Assembly: GCF_032884065.1 (NCBI RefSeq)
Contig: NC_088867.1
Span: 31,574,593 to 31,638,592 of the forward strand
Reading direction: 5' to 3'
DNA length: 64,000 bases
Source: Artemia franciscana
Taxonomy: Eukaryota > Arthropoda > Branchiopoda > Anostraca > Artemiidae
The number at the start of each line of letters is the position of its first letter. Within the stretch, counting starts at the first letter, position 1. The notes beneath the pieces were generated by a model. That model was not told the origin of the DNA, made no database searches, and saw only the letters and a program-made list of their open reading frames with translations. The position numbers and the translations under genes were made by a program. Positions 34,796 through 47,969 of this stretch are shown piece by piece.

Positions 34796-34801
34796 AATAA
34801 A
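34796..34801 (+). terminator. AATAAA polyadenylation signal
   Basis: It lies 26 bases after the stop codon of the TMEM179-like gene. A GT-rich stretch (AAGTGTGGCAG and GTCTGTTGGGGG) follows, as expected for a cleavage site near 34815-34825. Confidence 0.7.
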
Positions 34802-35129
34802 AGAGTCACAAGTGTGGCAGTCTCACTTAGTCTGTTGGGGGTCTAGTCATCTTCCATTAGAACTGATAGTTTGATTAATAGGCATAATTAAAAAAAAAAT
34901 ATTTTAAGGACAATTATTTAATATTGTCTTAACAAGAAGAAGTACCTGAATATGTTCCTAATATAGTGGGACTAGGAACATCGTAGAGTGAGAAAAGAAA
35001 ATGGAAGGAGTCGGATCCAAGCGAAGCTCATGCTGGACAGCACCTCTAATGGTTTCATGTGTTACGCAATATGGCTGCAACCAAGGAGTTTTTTCCACTT
35101 TGAGAGTCTAGGCAACGTAAAATATAATA

Positions 35130-36510
35130 ATAGTAATAATAATAATTTATTCCAGAAAAAGCCCGTGGGCCATAGGAAATTTACATAACAAAAACAAACA
35201 ACAAATTAAATAAATTAAATTAATACTATTTAAGAAAACGCTCCCGATGTGCCGCTGCAGTCCTTACAAGTCTTGCTATCCTTTTAATACTCAAGAAATT
35301 TGTCTCTTTCATTCTATCTACCATTCATATCTCATTCAATTTTTCTTTACCATACATCTCTCGCCTCCATTCATTCAATTCGACACATTCACACAAAAAA
35401 TGTATTAAACTTTCATCCTGAGATCCACACATAGGACAAGCAATAAATCCTACCTTCTCCCCTTTTCTCCCTTGATACTTTCTTTTCTCCCCAATCAAAA
35501 ATCCATTTCCCCTCCAATCCAAATAAGCCTTCAAATCCTCTCTACTTAACCCAGCCTTCCAAAATACCTCCTCCCCCAACTACCCTTTATCTGTCTATAC
35601 AATTTTAACGACCTAAACGATCCAGACTTGCCCACCATATCTGTATTTCTTGGTTCTTCAACCTCTTGTACCTCCCTTATTGCTATTTCCTCCATACCCA
35701 TAATCCCCTTTTCTTCATTCCACCATTTCCCTAATCCACACTTATCTAAGATATCCTTAATCTCCACAGTTCCTTTACATCCAACCACTTCCCTAATCTT
35801 GATTCTATAACCTTGCAGAAAATCTTACTCATCACATTTCCTAAACTAATTATTCTATAATTACAATGATCCTGCCTGTTACCTTTTTTAAAAATTGGTA
35901 TTCCTACTGAAACATTCCACTGAACAGGCCATTTCCTTTTTTCAGTCACAAAACTGAAAACTGCTGCTAAAACTGGTACTAGAACTGTTTTCCCTATTTT
36001 CCAAATCTTTGCTGGTATTCCATCCACCCCCGGCGCCGAAGATCCCTTCATTCCTTTTAGACTTGCCGAAACTTCCTCTACCTCGATCGGTTCTAATAGA
36101 CTATAATCCTCTTATCTTAAGGGGAAACCATTGTGCTCCCATAGCTCCTCTGCTAAACTCCCTATACCGTCTCCATATTGCTCCCTTTTGCTAGCGTCCT
36201 GCTCCAGGTATGTTTTCCACGACTCAGCTGGAGGTATGTGTTTGTCGTTGGCCTTGAATTCCTGCCTTACTTCACTCCTAAACTGTTTTGGGTCTTTTGA
36301 CAAGTATTCCTCGCTTATCTTTATGGCCATAATCTCTTCTACTTGTTTTTTTCTCTTTTTTATTAGCCTCTCGTAAATTTTTCTCTCTGTTCGGTACTCC
36401 GATAAGTGTTTATTCATTTCCTGGTCATTTAGTGCTCCTTCCACTTTCCTGAGAAGTTGAACAAGGTTTACTTTCAGCCTCCGACAATCCTCATCAAAGA
36501 ATTCGTATAT
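35130..36510 (-). pseudogene. LINE fragment, internally deleted, minus strand
   Basis: Read on the minus strand from 36510 down: a charged linker (DQEMNKHLSEYRTERKIYER, AESWKTYLEQDA), then RT start blocks (KGSSAPGVDGIPAKIW, NYRIISLGNVMSKIF for the usual NYRPISL). The RT core with the catalytic YADD is missing, at the jump near 35780. Next is the C-terminal region (DILDKCGLGKWWNEEKG) and a zinc-knuckle-like end (CPMCGSQDESLIHFLCECVE). A (TTA)n tail lies at about 35125-35152, which reads as TAA-type repeats at the element's 3' end. At least two frame changes. Motif order and the Cys/His end fit an I/Jockey/CR1-like LINE. Confidence 0.8.
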
Positions 36511-36514
36511 CGTA

Positions 36515-36850
36515 TATATACTTATTAATATTATTTGCCTCAAAATAACTTGTTTCTCATTCCTAATCAAAGCACTTGTTACCGTCCTATTACATAGATT
36601 AATGTGTATATGCTTCATGTATACACATATCAAAATATGTGTACTCGGTAAGAGATATGAACTAAGATACAAAGGAAACAAAACTTCATTAATGTCTTTG
36701 AGCCTTGTCTAAAATAGTTGCTATATCAATCACATCCTTGCTGGTTTTAATTTACAATGAAGAATGTTAAAATAAAAACACATAACTTTTTGTGATTATT
36801 ATACATACGGCAAAACATTAAGCAAATCAATATGAAGAAAGAGAGCCAAC
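36515..36850. other. Spacer, nothing recognised
   Basis: AT-rich DNA between the LINE 5' limit and the next R1 copy. Confidence 0.35.
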
Positions 36851-36854
36851 TCAT

Positions 36855-37690
36855 TTAAAAAATTAAAAAAAAAATCAGCCGAAAGTAATGAGCAACATTA
36901 AGACTTAAACGAATAGAAATTATTACGTATATGAGGGGTGTCGCCACCTCGTCAATACCTCACGTTTTATAATAAAGTCCGAACCAAATTCTGTGAGAAT
37001 GACCCCTGACCATATAATTAGAATAAATAACTCTTTAAAAAGTACAAACTATCTTTAGCGCAAAGAGCTAGGTATTGACGAGTGGCAACCCCCTACATAA
37101 GCAATAATTTCTGTTTTCTTTAATATTGTTTCCTTTCCACATGAGAAATTCACATGTCCAAATTTTGATCGGGTGACTCTGGAGAAAAAATAAGGGTAGG
37201 AGGGGGGCTAGCTGCCCTCCAATAGTTTTGTCACTTAAAGAGGGCCCTAGAACTTTTGATTTCCGGTCCAATAACCCTCTCTTGACCTTCTAAGATCACT
37301 GGTTCAATATGACCATCCCTGAGAAAAAAACAAACAAAAAAAAACAAACAAACACGCATTCGTGATCTTTCTTCTAGCAAAAATATAAAATTTCACATTT
37401 TTGTACATGAGGCTTAAAACCTCTAAATTAGGGCTCTCTGGTAGGCTGAATCTGATGGGTTCTTCTGATTGGGGTTTCTCCTCTTTTTTCAAAAAAAATT
37501 TCAAATTTTCTTAGGCTGGCAACTTTTAATGGGTACCATTAAATTTAGATTTTCCATATTTTGCATAAACACCACAATTCAGTTTTTTTTATGTATCTAT
37601 TGTTATCTAAACTCTGCTTCTTAGAGTTTCTGTTAATATTGTGCTGCATCCCTCCTTACTTACCGTTCGTTATCACGAACTGTTTGATTT
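36855..37690 (-). mobile_element. R1 element copy 4, minus orientation
   Basis: Begins with GCCGAAAGTAATGAGCAAC (the inner hairpin arm, single) and ends at 37690 with CGTTCGTTATCACGAACTG, the reverse of the family's outer palindrome. Family blocks lie between, including GGGCTAGCTGCCCTCC and GATCTTTCTTCTAGC. Shorter than copy 2. Confidence 0.65.
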
Positions 37691-37829
37691 AAAATCTAGA
37701 AGCTTTGCTCATCGATGGCCAAGTCTTGGTAAAGGAAAATGATATCTAAGGTCAGGAATGTACCCATTCTGACTAAAGGTGAGCCCTGATTGAGGGTGCT
37801 TAAACCATATGAAGGAAACATACTTTTGA

Positions 37830-38661
37830 AATCATAACCAATCCATAGAAATCAAGACTAATTCACAAAAAAATCATGCCTAAGCCATAGAAATCAAGGC
37901 AAGGCTCTAGAAATCAAGACCAAGCTCTAAAAGCTAAGAGACCGGTATGTAGAAATCCAGAACAATCCCTAGAAAATTCAGACGAATTCATAAAAATCAA
38001 GACTATCCCTTAAAAACCTGACAAACTTTATATCTCAAGACCAAGTAAAAGAAATCAAGAGACTAATATGTGGAAATCCCGAAGAATTCCTAGAAATCAT
38101 AACCAATCCCTAAGTATCAAGACAAATTTACACAAATCAAGACCAACCCGTAGAAATCAATGTCCACCTCTAAACATCCTTACCAATCACAAGAAATCAA
38201 GACCAATATGTAGAAATCCAGATCAATCTCTAAAAATCATGACTGATCCCTAGTAATCGAGACGAACTTATAAATATCAGCACCAGCGCGTAAAAATTAA
38301 GCCTAACCTCGAAAAAACAAGACCAATCCGAAGAAAGCAAGAGACCAATATGTAGAAATTCAGAATGACCCCAAAAAATCATGACCAATCCATAAAGGTC
38401 CAGACGAATTCATGAAAACCATGACCAACCCGTGGAAATCAAGACTGACCTCTAGAAATTAAGACTATCCAAAGTTATCAAGAAACCAATATGTAGAAAT
38501 CCTGAAAAATGCCTAGAAATCATGACCAATCCCTAGGAATCGAGACAAATGGATAAAAATCACAACCAATCCGTATAAATCCAGACGAATTCATATAAAT
38601 CAAGACCAACCTCTAAAAACAAGACTAATCTGAAGAAATCAATCGATCAATATGTTCTTAC
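37830..38661 (+). repeat. Short-period array (AGAAATCAAGACCAA-type), left arm of an inverted pair
   Basis: Words of the type TAGAAATCAAGACCAACC recur about every 20 bases, with a higher-order ~120-base pattern marked by AGACCAATATGTAGAAATCC. The arm ends in GATCAATATGTTCTTAC at 38645-38661. Confidence 0.8.
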
Positions 38662-39046
38662 AAAAAAATAAATACTTTAAACAAATACAAATACTCGTTT
38701 GAGTTTCGTTTAAAATCTCGTTTGGGTTTCGTTTAAAAGGTCATTTGGGTTCAGCAAACGTCCGGACACGTTTACTGAACCCAAACAAACCTAGGTTAAG
38801 TCAATTAGCATAATATAACCTAGGTAAAAAAAATTGGGTTGGCAGCAGGTAATGCAGCTGCAGTATCCGGCTGCAGGTACCTGTGGTAGCTGTAGGTTTT
38901 CTGCAGGTAACCAAGGTGTGGCAGACTGGCTGAAGACACTGGTCTTGCTTTTAAACAGTATTTTTTATTTGCAGCAACTATCTTTTATTCTGTTAGAAGT
39001 ATTATGGATTTGTGTGAAGTTTTGTTGCAAGACTAATTTTTGTTTT
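38662..39046. repeat. Central spacer of the inverted arrays, with its own palindrome
   Basis: Contains GTTTAAAATCTCGTTTGGGTT-like repeats and the inverted pair GGGTTCAGCAAACGT / ACGTTTACTGAACCC (38749-38784). Next is a CTGCAGGTA-rich segment (38857-38910). Confidence 0.55.
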
Positions 39047-39605
39047 GTAAGAACATATTGATCTCTTGATTTCTTTGGATCGGTCTTGTTTTTGAGAGCT
39101 TCGGCTTTGTTTCTATGGGGTTGGTCTTGATTTTTATAAATTTGTCTCAATTTCTAAGGAGTGGTCATGTTTTTTATGAATTCACAAAAATTTCCGGGGA
39201 TTGGTCATGATTTTTTGGTATTGTTATGGATTTCTACATGTTGGTCTCTTGATTTCTACGGTTTGGTCTTGATTTCTACGGGTTGGTCTTGATTCTTAAG
39301 AAATTGTCTGGATTCTTATGGTTTTGTCATGATTTCTGGGGACTGTTCTGAGTTTCTGCATATTAGTCTCTTCATTTCTTCGAGTTGATCTTAATCTGTA
39401 GAGGTTGGCCCTGATTTTTACGGGTTGGGCTTGATTTTTATAAGTTGGTCTCATTTATAGGGATTGGTCTCCTAGTTTCTTCAGATTGGTCTTGATTTTT
39501 AGAGGTTGTCCAGGATTAGTACGGGTTTGTCTTGATTTTAGTTAAATCGTTTGGATTTGTAGGGATTGGTCATGATTTCTTGGGATGGTTCTGGATTTAT
39601 ATATT
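39047..39605 (-). repeat. Short-period array, right arm of the inverted pair
   Basis: The same array as 37830-38661 in reverse complement (GGTTGGTCTTGATTTCTAC-type words). It begins with GTAAGAACATATTGATC, the exact complement of the left arm's end. Confidence 0.8.
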
Positions 39606-39964
39606 TAAAGCACTATTTTCATCAAGAAAATGTCCAAAAATGCCTTAGTAAAGATAATATGTATCATAGAGATGTCAGGGGCCAGCCATATATTGCCACG
39701 AAATGACACGGTGTATCATAAGACAATGGCCTGCAAAGAAAGACAACAATGGATTTAAAGCATTGTTTCTATCGAGGAAATGTCTTAAGAATGATAATCT
39801 GTATCACAGAGATACCACGGGCCAGCAAGATATTACCACGGTGGCGTGAATTGACATGAAGTATAACAAGGGGATTGCTTGCAAAAACGCAAACCTATGG
39901 ATTTAAAGCATATTTCTTATGGAAGAAAATATCTGAAAAATGCCTTGTAAACGATAATATGCAT
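39590..39964 (+). repeat. ~150-bp tandem repeat, about 2.5 units
   Basis: The unit starts GGATTTAAAGCATTGTTTCT near 39592, 39752 and 39899. It includes a GATAATATGTATCATAGAGA block and a GGGCCAGCAAGATATT block. The last partial unit runs into the 145-bp satellite. Confidence 0.7.
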
Positions 39965-42900
39965 GTGTGAGAGTCAAATGAAGTGATAATTTATCAAGAT
40001 TTAGCCAAACACTGACTTTACTAGTAGCTCACAAGTGGTATAATAGAGTCTGAAATAGGTGAATTAGGTTTTTGCCAAAGTCTGAGAGAAATGAATTAGA
40101 TTATTTTTTGAGTTAGAGACATATAGAGTGGAAATTTTAAAAAATTCAGTCATACATAGACATTACTACCAGATCACAAGTGGTATACTAGAGTCTGGAA
40201 TAGCTGAATTAGGTTTTAAACAAAGTCTGAGAGGGATCAATTGCATTCTTTTTAGGATTAGAGACATATTAAGCAGGAATTTTTAAAGATTGACTATTAC
40301 ACAGAAGCTAAAATCAGCTCAAAAACTGTTTTACTAGAGTCTAAAATAAGTAAATTGGGATTTTACCAAAATTTTAGAGCGATAAATCGGATTGTTTTTA
40401 AAGTTAGAGACACATGAAGTGGCAATTTATCAGGATTCAGTAAGACAAAGACACGACTACCAGCTCACAAGCAGTCCACTAGAGTCCGAAATAGGAGAAT
40501 TAAATTTTCACCAAAGCCCGAGATAGATGAATTGGATTCTTTTTAGAGTTAGAGACATATAGAGTAGGAATTTATCAAGATCCAGTCAGACGCTACTAAC
40601 AACTCACTTGGAATTAAGAGTTTGAACTAGATGAATTAGGTGGGTCTGCATCTGAAAAGATTCAGTCATACACAAACATTACTTTCAGCTCACAAGTGGT
40701 ATACCAGAGTATGAAATAGGTGATTTAGGTTCTTACCATAGTCTGAGAAAAGATAAATTGGATTGTTTTTAGAGTTAAAGACATATGAAGTGGGAACTTA
40801 TTAAGATTCAGTCATACACAGACACAACTATCAGCTCAAAAATTGTATACCAGAGTCTGGAATAGGGGAATTGGGTTTTTATCAAAGACCGAGAGAGATA
40901 AATTGGATTCTTTTTAGATATAGAGACATTTGCATTTAGAATTTAACAAGATTCAGACACAGACACAATTATCGGATCACAAGTGGTATCTAGGAGTCAT
41001 TAAACAGGTATTTTACCAAAGTTTGAAAGAGACAAAATTGAATATTTTTTGAGTTAGAGATATATGATGTGTGAATATATCAAGAGTTAGACAAACAAAG
41101 ACACACCTATAAGCCCAAAAAGGGTGTACTAGTATCTGAAATAGGTAAATTATGTTTTTACCGAAGTCTGAGAGAGCTGAATCGTATTCGTTTCAGATTT
41201 AGAGACATATGAAGTGGAAACTTATGAAGATTCATTCATACACAGACATTACTATTAGCTCCAAGTTGTATACTAGAGTCTGAAAAAGGTAAATTAAGTT
41301 TGTACCAAAGTCTGAGACAATATTCTGAGAGGGATGAATCGGTTTAATTTTAGAGTTAGAGACATACGATGTACGTATTAATCAAGATTCAGTGGGACAC
41401 AGACACTACTATAAGCTCACGAGTGGTCTACTAGTGTCTGAAATAAGTGAATAAGGTTTAAATAAAATTCTGAGAGAGAAGAATCGGACTCTTTTTCGAG
41501 TTTGAGATATATGAAGTGATAATTTATCAAGACTCAGTCAGACGCAGACACAACTACCAGCTAACAAGTGCTATACTAGAGTCTCAAACGGGTTAATTAG
41601 GTGTTTACCAAAGTGTGAGATAAATGAATTGGATTCTGTTTAGAGTTAGAAGCATTGGTTGTAAGAATTTATTAAGATTCAGTCAGACACAGACACTACA
41701 ACCAGCTCAAAAGTGGTATACTAGAGTCTGAAAAAGGTGAATAAGGTTTTTAGGAAAGTTCGAGAGAGATGAATCAGATTATTTTTAAGTTAGGGACATA
41801 TGAAGTTGGAATTTATCGTAACTCATTCATACAAAGACACAACTACCAGCTAACAAGTGGTATAATAGAGACTAGAACGGCGGAAATAGGTGTTTTACAA
41901 AGTCTGAGAGAGACGAGTCGGAATCTTTTTAAAGTTATAGACATATTAAGTGGAGTTTATTATTATTCATTAATACACAGGCAAGTAATATCAGCTCAAA
42001 AGTGGTACACTAGAGTCTGAAACGACTGAATTATTTTTTTCATAAAGTCTGAATCGTCTGAGAGATGAATTGGATTCTTTTTAGAGTTAGATACAAAAGA
42101 TTCAGTAAGACATATGAAATACTATCAGCTTCTAAGTGGTACACTACTAACAAGTCACAAGCGGTGTACCGGAGTCTGATGTAGGTGAATTAGGTTTTTT
42201 CCAGCGTCTAAAAGACATGAAACGGATTAATGTTTAGGGTTAGAGACATATGAAGTGGGGATTTATCAAGATTCAGTCAGACACAGACACTACAACCAGC
42301 TCACAAATGCTATACTAGAGTCTGAAAAAGGTGAATTAGGTTTTATACCACAGTTTGAGAGAGATGAATTGGATTTTTTCAGAGTTAGAGACATATCAAG
42401 TTGGAATTTAGCACGATTCTTTCACACACATACACTACTCTTGCTCACAAATGTTTTACTAGAATCTGAACTAGGTTGGTTAAACTTTTTGCCAAAATCA
42501 GAGATATATGAATTTGATTCTTTTTAGAGTTAGAGACATATGAAGTAGGAATTCATCGCGATTTAGTCAAACGAAGACACTACTATCCGCTCACAAGTAG
42601 TATACTAGCGTCTGAAATAGATGAATTAGGTTGTTTACCAAAATATGAGAGAGACGAATCGGAAATTTTTTAGAGTTAGATACATATGAAGTGACAATTT
42701 TTTAAGATTCTGTTAGAGAGAGACACTACTACCAACCCACAAGTATCTGGCTGTGAAATAGGTGAATTAGGTTTTTCACCAAAAGCTGAGAGACATGAGT
42801 TGGATTCTTCTTAAGGCTAGAGACATATGAAGTGGGAAATTAGCAATATTCAATCAGCCACAGACACTACTGCCAACTCACAACTAGCATACTGGAGTCA

Positions 42901-44315
42901 GAAATAGGTTAATTAGGTTTTTATCAAAGTCTGTGTAACAAGAATCGTATTCTGCTTTTAGCTAGAGACGTTTGAAGAGGGAATTTACAAAGATTGAGTT
43001 ATATTTAGACATTACTGTCAGCTCACAAGTGATAAACCGGAGTCTGAAATCGGTGAACTAGGTTTTTATAATAGTCTTATAAAGATGCATTGGATTCCTT
43101 TCAGAGTTAGAGACATATGAAGCAGAAATTTCTCAATATTGACTCATACAAAGACACTACTATCGGCTCACAAATCGTATACTAGAGTCTGGAATAGGTG
43201 AATTAGGTTTTCACCAAAGACTGAGTGAAATGAATATAATTTTTCTAAAGTTAAAGACATATCAATTGAGAAAATATTAATACTCAGTCAGAGACACTAC
43301 TACCAGCTTACAAGTGGTATGTTAGAGTTTTAAATAGGCAAATTAGATATTTACCAAAGTCTGAGATGGATGAATAGGATTCTATTTAGAGTTAGAGACA
43401 TATTTAGTGAGAACTTATCAAGATTAAATCAGACATAGACACTTCTACCAATTTTTAAGAGTTATACTCGAGTTCGATGTAGGTCAATTAGGTTGTTATC
43501 AATGTCTGAAAGAGATGAAACGGATCCTTTTTAGGTTTAGAGATATATGACGTGGAACTTATCAAGATTCAGTCAGACATAGACACTACTAACAGCTAAT
43601 AAACTGTATACTAGAGTCTGAAACGGGGGAACTAGGTTTTTACAAGGTCTGAGAGATATGAACCGGATTCATTTTAGAGTTAGAGGCATATGGAGTGGGA
43701 TTTTATCTGGATTGAGTCAGATGCAGTCACTACTACCAGCTCACAAATGGTATACTATAGTCTGATACGGCTGAATTGGGATTTTACCAGAGTCTGAGAC
43801 AGATGAATTTGATTTTTTTTAGAGTCAGGGATACATGAAGTAGGAATTTATCAAGAGTCAACCGGACACTACTAACAACTCATAAGTGGTATACTAGAGT
43901 CTGAAGCAGTCGAATTACGCAGAAATCAGATTATTCTTAGAGTTAGAGACATATGAGGTAGGAATTTATCAAGATTCAGTCAAACACAGACACTACTATC
44001 AGCTCAAAAGTGGTACACTAGAGTGAAAAATAGGTTACTTAATTTTTTTACTCCTCTGAGAGAGATGGATCGGACTCTTTTTAGAGTTAGAGATATATGA
44101 AGCGGGAATTTATCAAGATTTAGTCATACACAAACACTTCTACCTGCTCGTAATTGGTATACTAGAGTCTGAAATAGATAAAGTTGGTTTTTACCAAAAT
44201 CTTGAAAGATGAATCAGTTTTTTTTTTAGAGTTAGAGACACATGAAGTGGGAATTTATCAAGATTCAATGAGTCACGGACACTACTACCAGCTTACAATT
44301 GATATACTGAAACTG
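39965..44315 (+). repeat. 145-bp satellite array, about 30 units
   Basis: The unit reads AGACATATGAAGTGGGAATT, TATCAAGATTCAGTCAGACA, CAGACACTACTACCAGCTCA, CAAGTGGTATACTAGAGTCT, GAAATAGGTGAATTAGG, a TTTTACCAAAGTCTGAGAGA block and ATGAATCGGATTC, then TTTTTAGAGTTAG. Period 145, all in one orientation, with moderate divergence and small indels. No coding; short frames are chance. Confidence 0.95.
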
Positions 44316-44519
44316 GTATAGGAATACGTGGTTTAATCAACGGAACTATTTGCTAGGTAAACAAGTTATGCAGGTTTTTTTTAATTCGGCTATGCTAATT
44401 AGGTTTAGAGTATGATATTTTAGAGCCTTAGGCAGTAGAATAAGAGTATTTGCAATCTTTAGTGCCGAAATAAGGATGTATCCTTCGGATGTTGTTCCAC
44501 CACTACTCTAGTCAATCAG

Positions 44520-45085
44520 TCAAAACGTACAGACATGGCTTTTTTCTAATTTTTAAATCTAATGTTACCCCTCAAAAGCTGAAGCTGATTTTAGATTTAA
44601 GAGATAATATCCCTTAAAAGCCAAGTTATCTTAATACAAATCTCACCATTTCATTAACCATGTTAAAGCGCCCTAATGTAGAGGTTTCAAACTCCTATGT
44701 ACAAAACTGTGGAACTGGGCTTTTTTCCCAAAAGAAAGATTACGGATGTGTATTTATTTTTTGTATTGTTTTTTTTTTCTATTTGTCTTCTTTTTTTTTC
44801 TCACTAGAGATGATCATATCGAATCAATGGTCCGAAGATCAAGGCTCCTAAAAGTTACAATGGCTTTTATAAATGACCAAAAAGATTCTGCCACTTGAAA
44901 CTGGTGTTTTCTACTATTTCGTGGCACCAAATTAAAGCGTTGTCCCCAAAGAGGACCATGCTACTATCGACTGAGAATTCAGATATAGCCAATCGATTTA
45001 AAAATTTCAAAGAAAAACATAGTGATCCTTGTTGCAGAGGAAGTAATGCTGAAAAGTTGCGCGTTCGTTCCTGAAAAGCCATATA
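44520..45085 (+). repeat. R1 partial copy, plus orientation
   Basis: TAATGTTACCCCTCAAAAGC, the CTCACCATTTCATTAACC block, AGAGGTTTCAAACTCCTATG and AAGAAAGATTACGGATGTGT follow the family order. It lacks both ends. Confidence 0.55.
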
Positions 45086-45299
45086 TTCCGTAAACGTTTA
45101 TTACATTATGATAAATGGTTAATATGGATAACTTACCTCAGTGCTTGATTTAAGTAAGTTGATTCCTTATATTTTTCATGAAGTTTTGTTTAGTAATGTA
45201 TAGTTGCTCATCTGCAGCGTTTCTTTTTCTTAACTCTTGATTTGACAGCTTACTTGTTTTTCTAATAGTGCTCTTTCCCTCGCGTATTCAACACTTTAA

Positions 45300-45860
45300 T
45301 TAAGAAATAATTACACGTATGACAATTTTCTTCGTTTTTTTTTGTTTTATTTAATTGACCCTTTAATTCAGAATGTGATTTTAATTCAGAACGACCAACA
45401 GAAAAAGAATCTTTACAAATTTATTTTTTGGTAACATCCTTGTTTTTCCCCATAGAGGGAACAAATTCACACATTCAACACACAGGACTAATTACAAAGA
45501 CGACATTTTTTTTCTATTTCTTTTTGTTTTAGTTGATTAACGCTCTATATATTTAATTCAGAAGGATCGACTGAAAACAAAACTTTTCCCCTCTTTCTCC
45601 TAAGTTACCCCGATATGGGTATTTTTTGACAGTGTCATCGTTTTTTTTATTGTTCTCTTTCAACCACATATTTAACACGTGAATTCAGAAAGGATTACAA
45701 AGACGACAATTTTTCTTTCTGTTTCTATTTGTTTTGGTTGATTGACACTCTATGAGTTTGATTCAGAACGACCAAAGGAAAACATTCTTTTGCACTTCCT
45801 CGTAAGTTATCTTGATTTATGCAATTTATTTTTAATGGGAATTTTGCAGGAAGTCATGAA
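45300..45860 (+). repeat. ~187-bp tandem repeat, about three units
   Basis: The block GACGACAATTTTTCTTTCTG, then TTGTTTTGGTTGATTGACAC and GATTCAGAACGACCAA-GGAAAAC, recurs near 45320, 45502 and 45690. Confidence 0.7.
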
Positions 45861-46244
45861 TGAGCAATCTTCGAATCTTATAGAATCATAAACTCAACAT
45901 GATTACACCTGTGACGTCATTCATACAATTTTTTCAAAAATTAAGGCTCTAAACGAATTTTCCTTAAGTTGTGACTTGTCCAGATGATATTTCAAGCCAA
46001 AAGATGTTAGTGTACAAATTTTCAAATAAAACTACTGAGATGTTTTCCAAAAAAATGTATACATGCATGCATAATTATTTTTCATTTAAAAGAGTGGATA
46101 AAGGATGGGCAAAGGTAGGAGACATATCATTGGCACCGTAATAACGCTGCCTAAGTAAAGAGCTAAGTGGGCACAACGTATTATTATTATGTGTTTTTTC
46201 TGACCATAGAAGGTTTTTCCGTAAAAACTTCAAAATAATTTTTT

Positions 46245-46995
46245 TCAAAAGGAGATTGAAAGTTCTAGCGTCCTTTTTCAGAGTCATAAGCGATTAGAGG
46301 GCAACCTCCCCTCCCCATGCACATTTGCCAAACACATACAATCAAAATTTTGAGATAGCCATTTTGTATAACATAATTGAAAACACCAGCAATTGTGTGT
46401 CTGGGGATATTAGCCCCCAGAGACCTCAAGAGAGGGGCTATAAGTTAAGATAGCAGCCCATTTTTAATATACAAGGCTTTTATGGATGTGGTGGTCTTTT
46501 AAACTTTGGATTGGGCTTATTAAACTGAAAATTGGAAGCTTTAGTGGCATTTTAAGAGTCAAAAGTGATCAAAGGGCAACTAGGCCCCCTGTCATCACCC
46601 TCTTTTTCTTAAATGCATCTGATCGAAATTTTTAGGTAGTCCTTTCGTTAAAAATAGTCCAAAGATCATATAACAGCGCCTTCGGGGTGGAAAAGTCCCC
46701 CAGAGCCTGGGGCAAGGGGCGTAAGCTATGCCCCAGAGGCATATAAGGTCTTATGGAAGGTATGGTCGCTCAAATTTTGTACGAGGCTCATTTGACTGGA
46801 TATTGAAATTTTTGTTTTCTTTTTAAGAGTCAAAAGTGATCAGAGGGCAAAAAGCCCCCCACCTCGCTATACACCATGTAATCCCCAATGCATCCAATTT
46901 AAACTTTAAGACAGGCAATCTTTACCCCAGATGCATGTAAGATTCTTATGAAAGAGGTGATCATATAAGCTTTTGAAGGGGCTCACTCGAATAAA
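46245..46995 (+). repeat. R1-related ~280-bp tandem units, three copies
   Basis: Each unit carries a TTGAAAGTTCTAG-like start, AAGAGTCAAAAGTGATCAGAGGG, a GCCCCCC block and AAATTTTGAGATAG. A CCCCAGAG-GGGGCTATAAG block follows in at least the first two. Starts lie near 46250, 46527 and 46800. 45860-46244 is unremarkable. Confidence 0.6.
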
Positions 46996-46999
46996 GATT

Positions 47000-47932
47000 T
47001 TATGAGCCATATCAAAATTAAATGTCCATATTAAGATTAAGCTTCCACGTCATCATGAGGGAGATGTTCAACTGACCAAAAGGCACCATGTGTATGCTAC
47101 TACGACTACTACTACTGTTACTCCTACTAACTACAACTTTTACTATGATATTAGTACTATTGAGGTTAAGCGTATTAAGGTGAAGATTTGAGAGAATATG
47201 GAGAGAAATTTGAGCTAAATCAAAACACATTATGTGCATGCAGATTATCAAAAGGACATATCTCAAGAATAAATTTGGGTATTAAGTTGGAACATTCAGA
47301 GAACGCTTAAAAGGGTAGATAAATTTACTCAAAGGCAATTTATGCATGCTACAGCTAATACTACTACCACTTCTACTTTTACGACAACTACTACTGCTAC
47401 TAATATTAGTACTAATACTCTTTGCCTTACTAAGAGCCTGTAATGCTAAGAGTATTAAGGTGAAAAGGGCGTCAAAAGTGGTTCAAAAAGGTGTATCAGT
47501 AATACTTTTGGAACAGCATACCGCAGCAAGATGATACTTCCAGGCTATAATGAGGAGAATGTTCAACGGATCAAAAGGCAACATATACATGCTATTACTG
47601 CTGTTAATACTGCTGCTAGCACTATTACAACTACTATTAATACAACACAGCTACATCTACTACTTCTCCTTATTCTACCATTGGAACAATAGTGCTAGTA
47701 CTGTTGAGGCTAAGCGTATGAAGGTGAAAATTTAAAAGAATCTTAAAGAGAAATTTAAACTCAAAAGGGCGTATCTGAAGAATGGGTTCGGGTACTGAGT
47801 AGGAACTGTAAGAGAATACTTAAAGGGGATGATTAATTGAGCAAAAGGCAATAGGTGCATGCTACGACTAACGTTACTACCACTGCTACTTTTATTACTA
47901 CTGTTACTACTACTACTACTACTGCTACTACT

Positions 47933-47969
<37 letters not shown>

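Noticed and set aside
37830-39605. CRISPR-like array in the regularly spaced short repeats
   Set aside because: The repeats are degenerate, spacers are not unique, and the genome is eukaryotic; it is a minisatellite.
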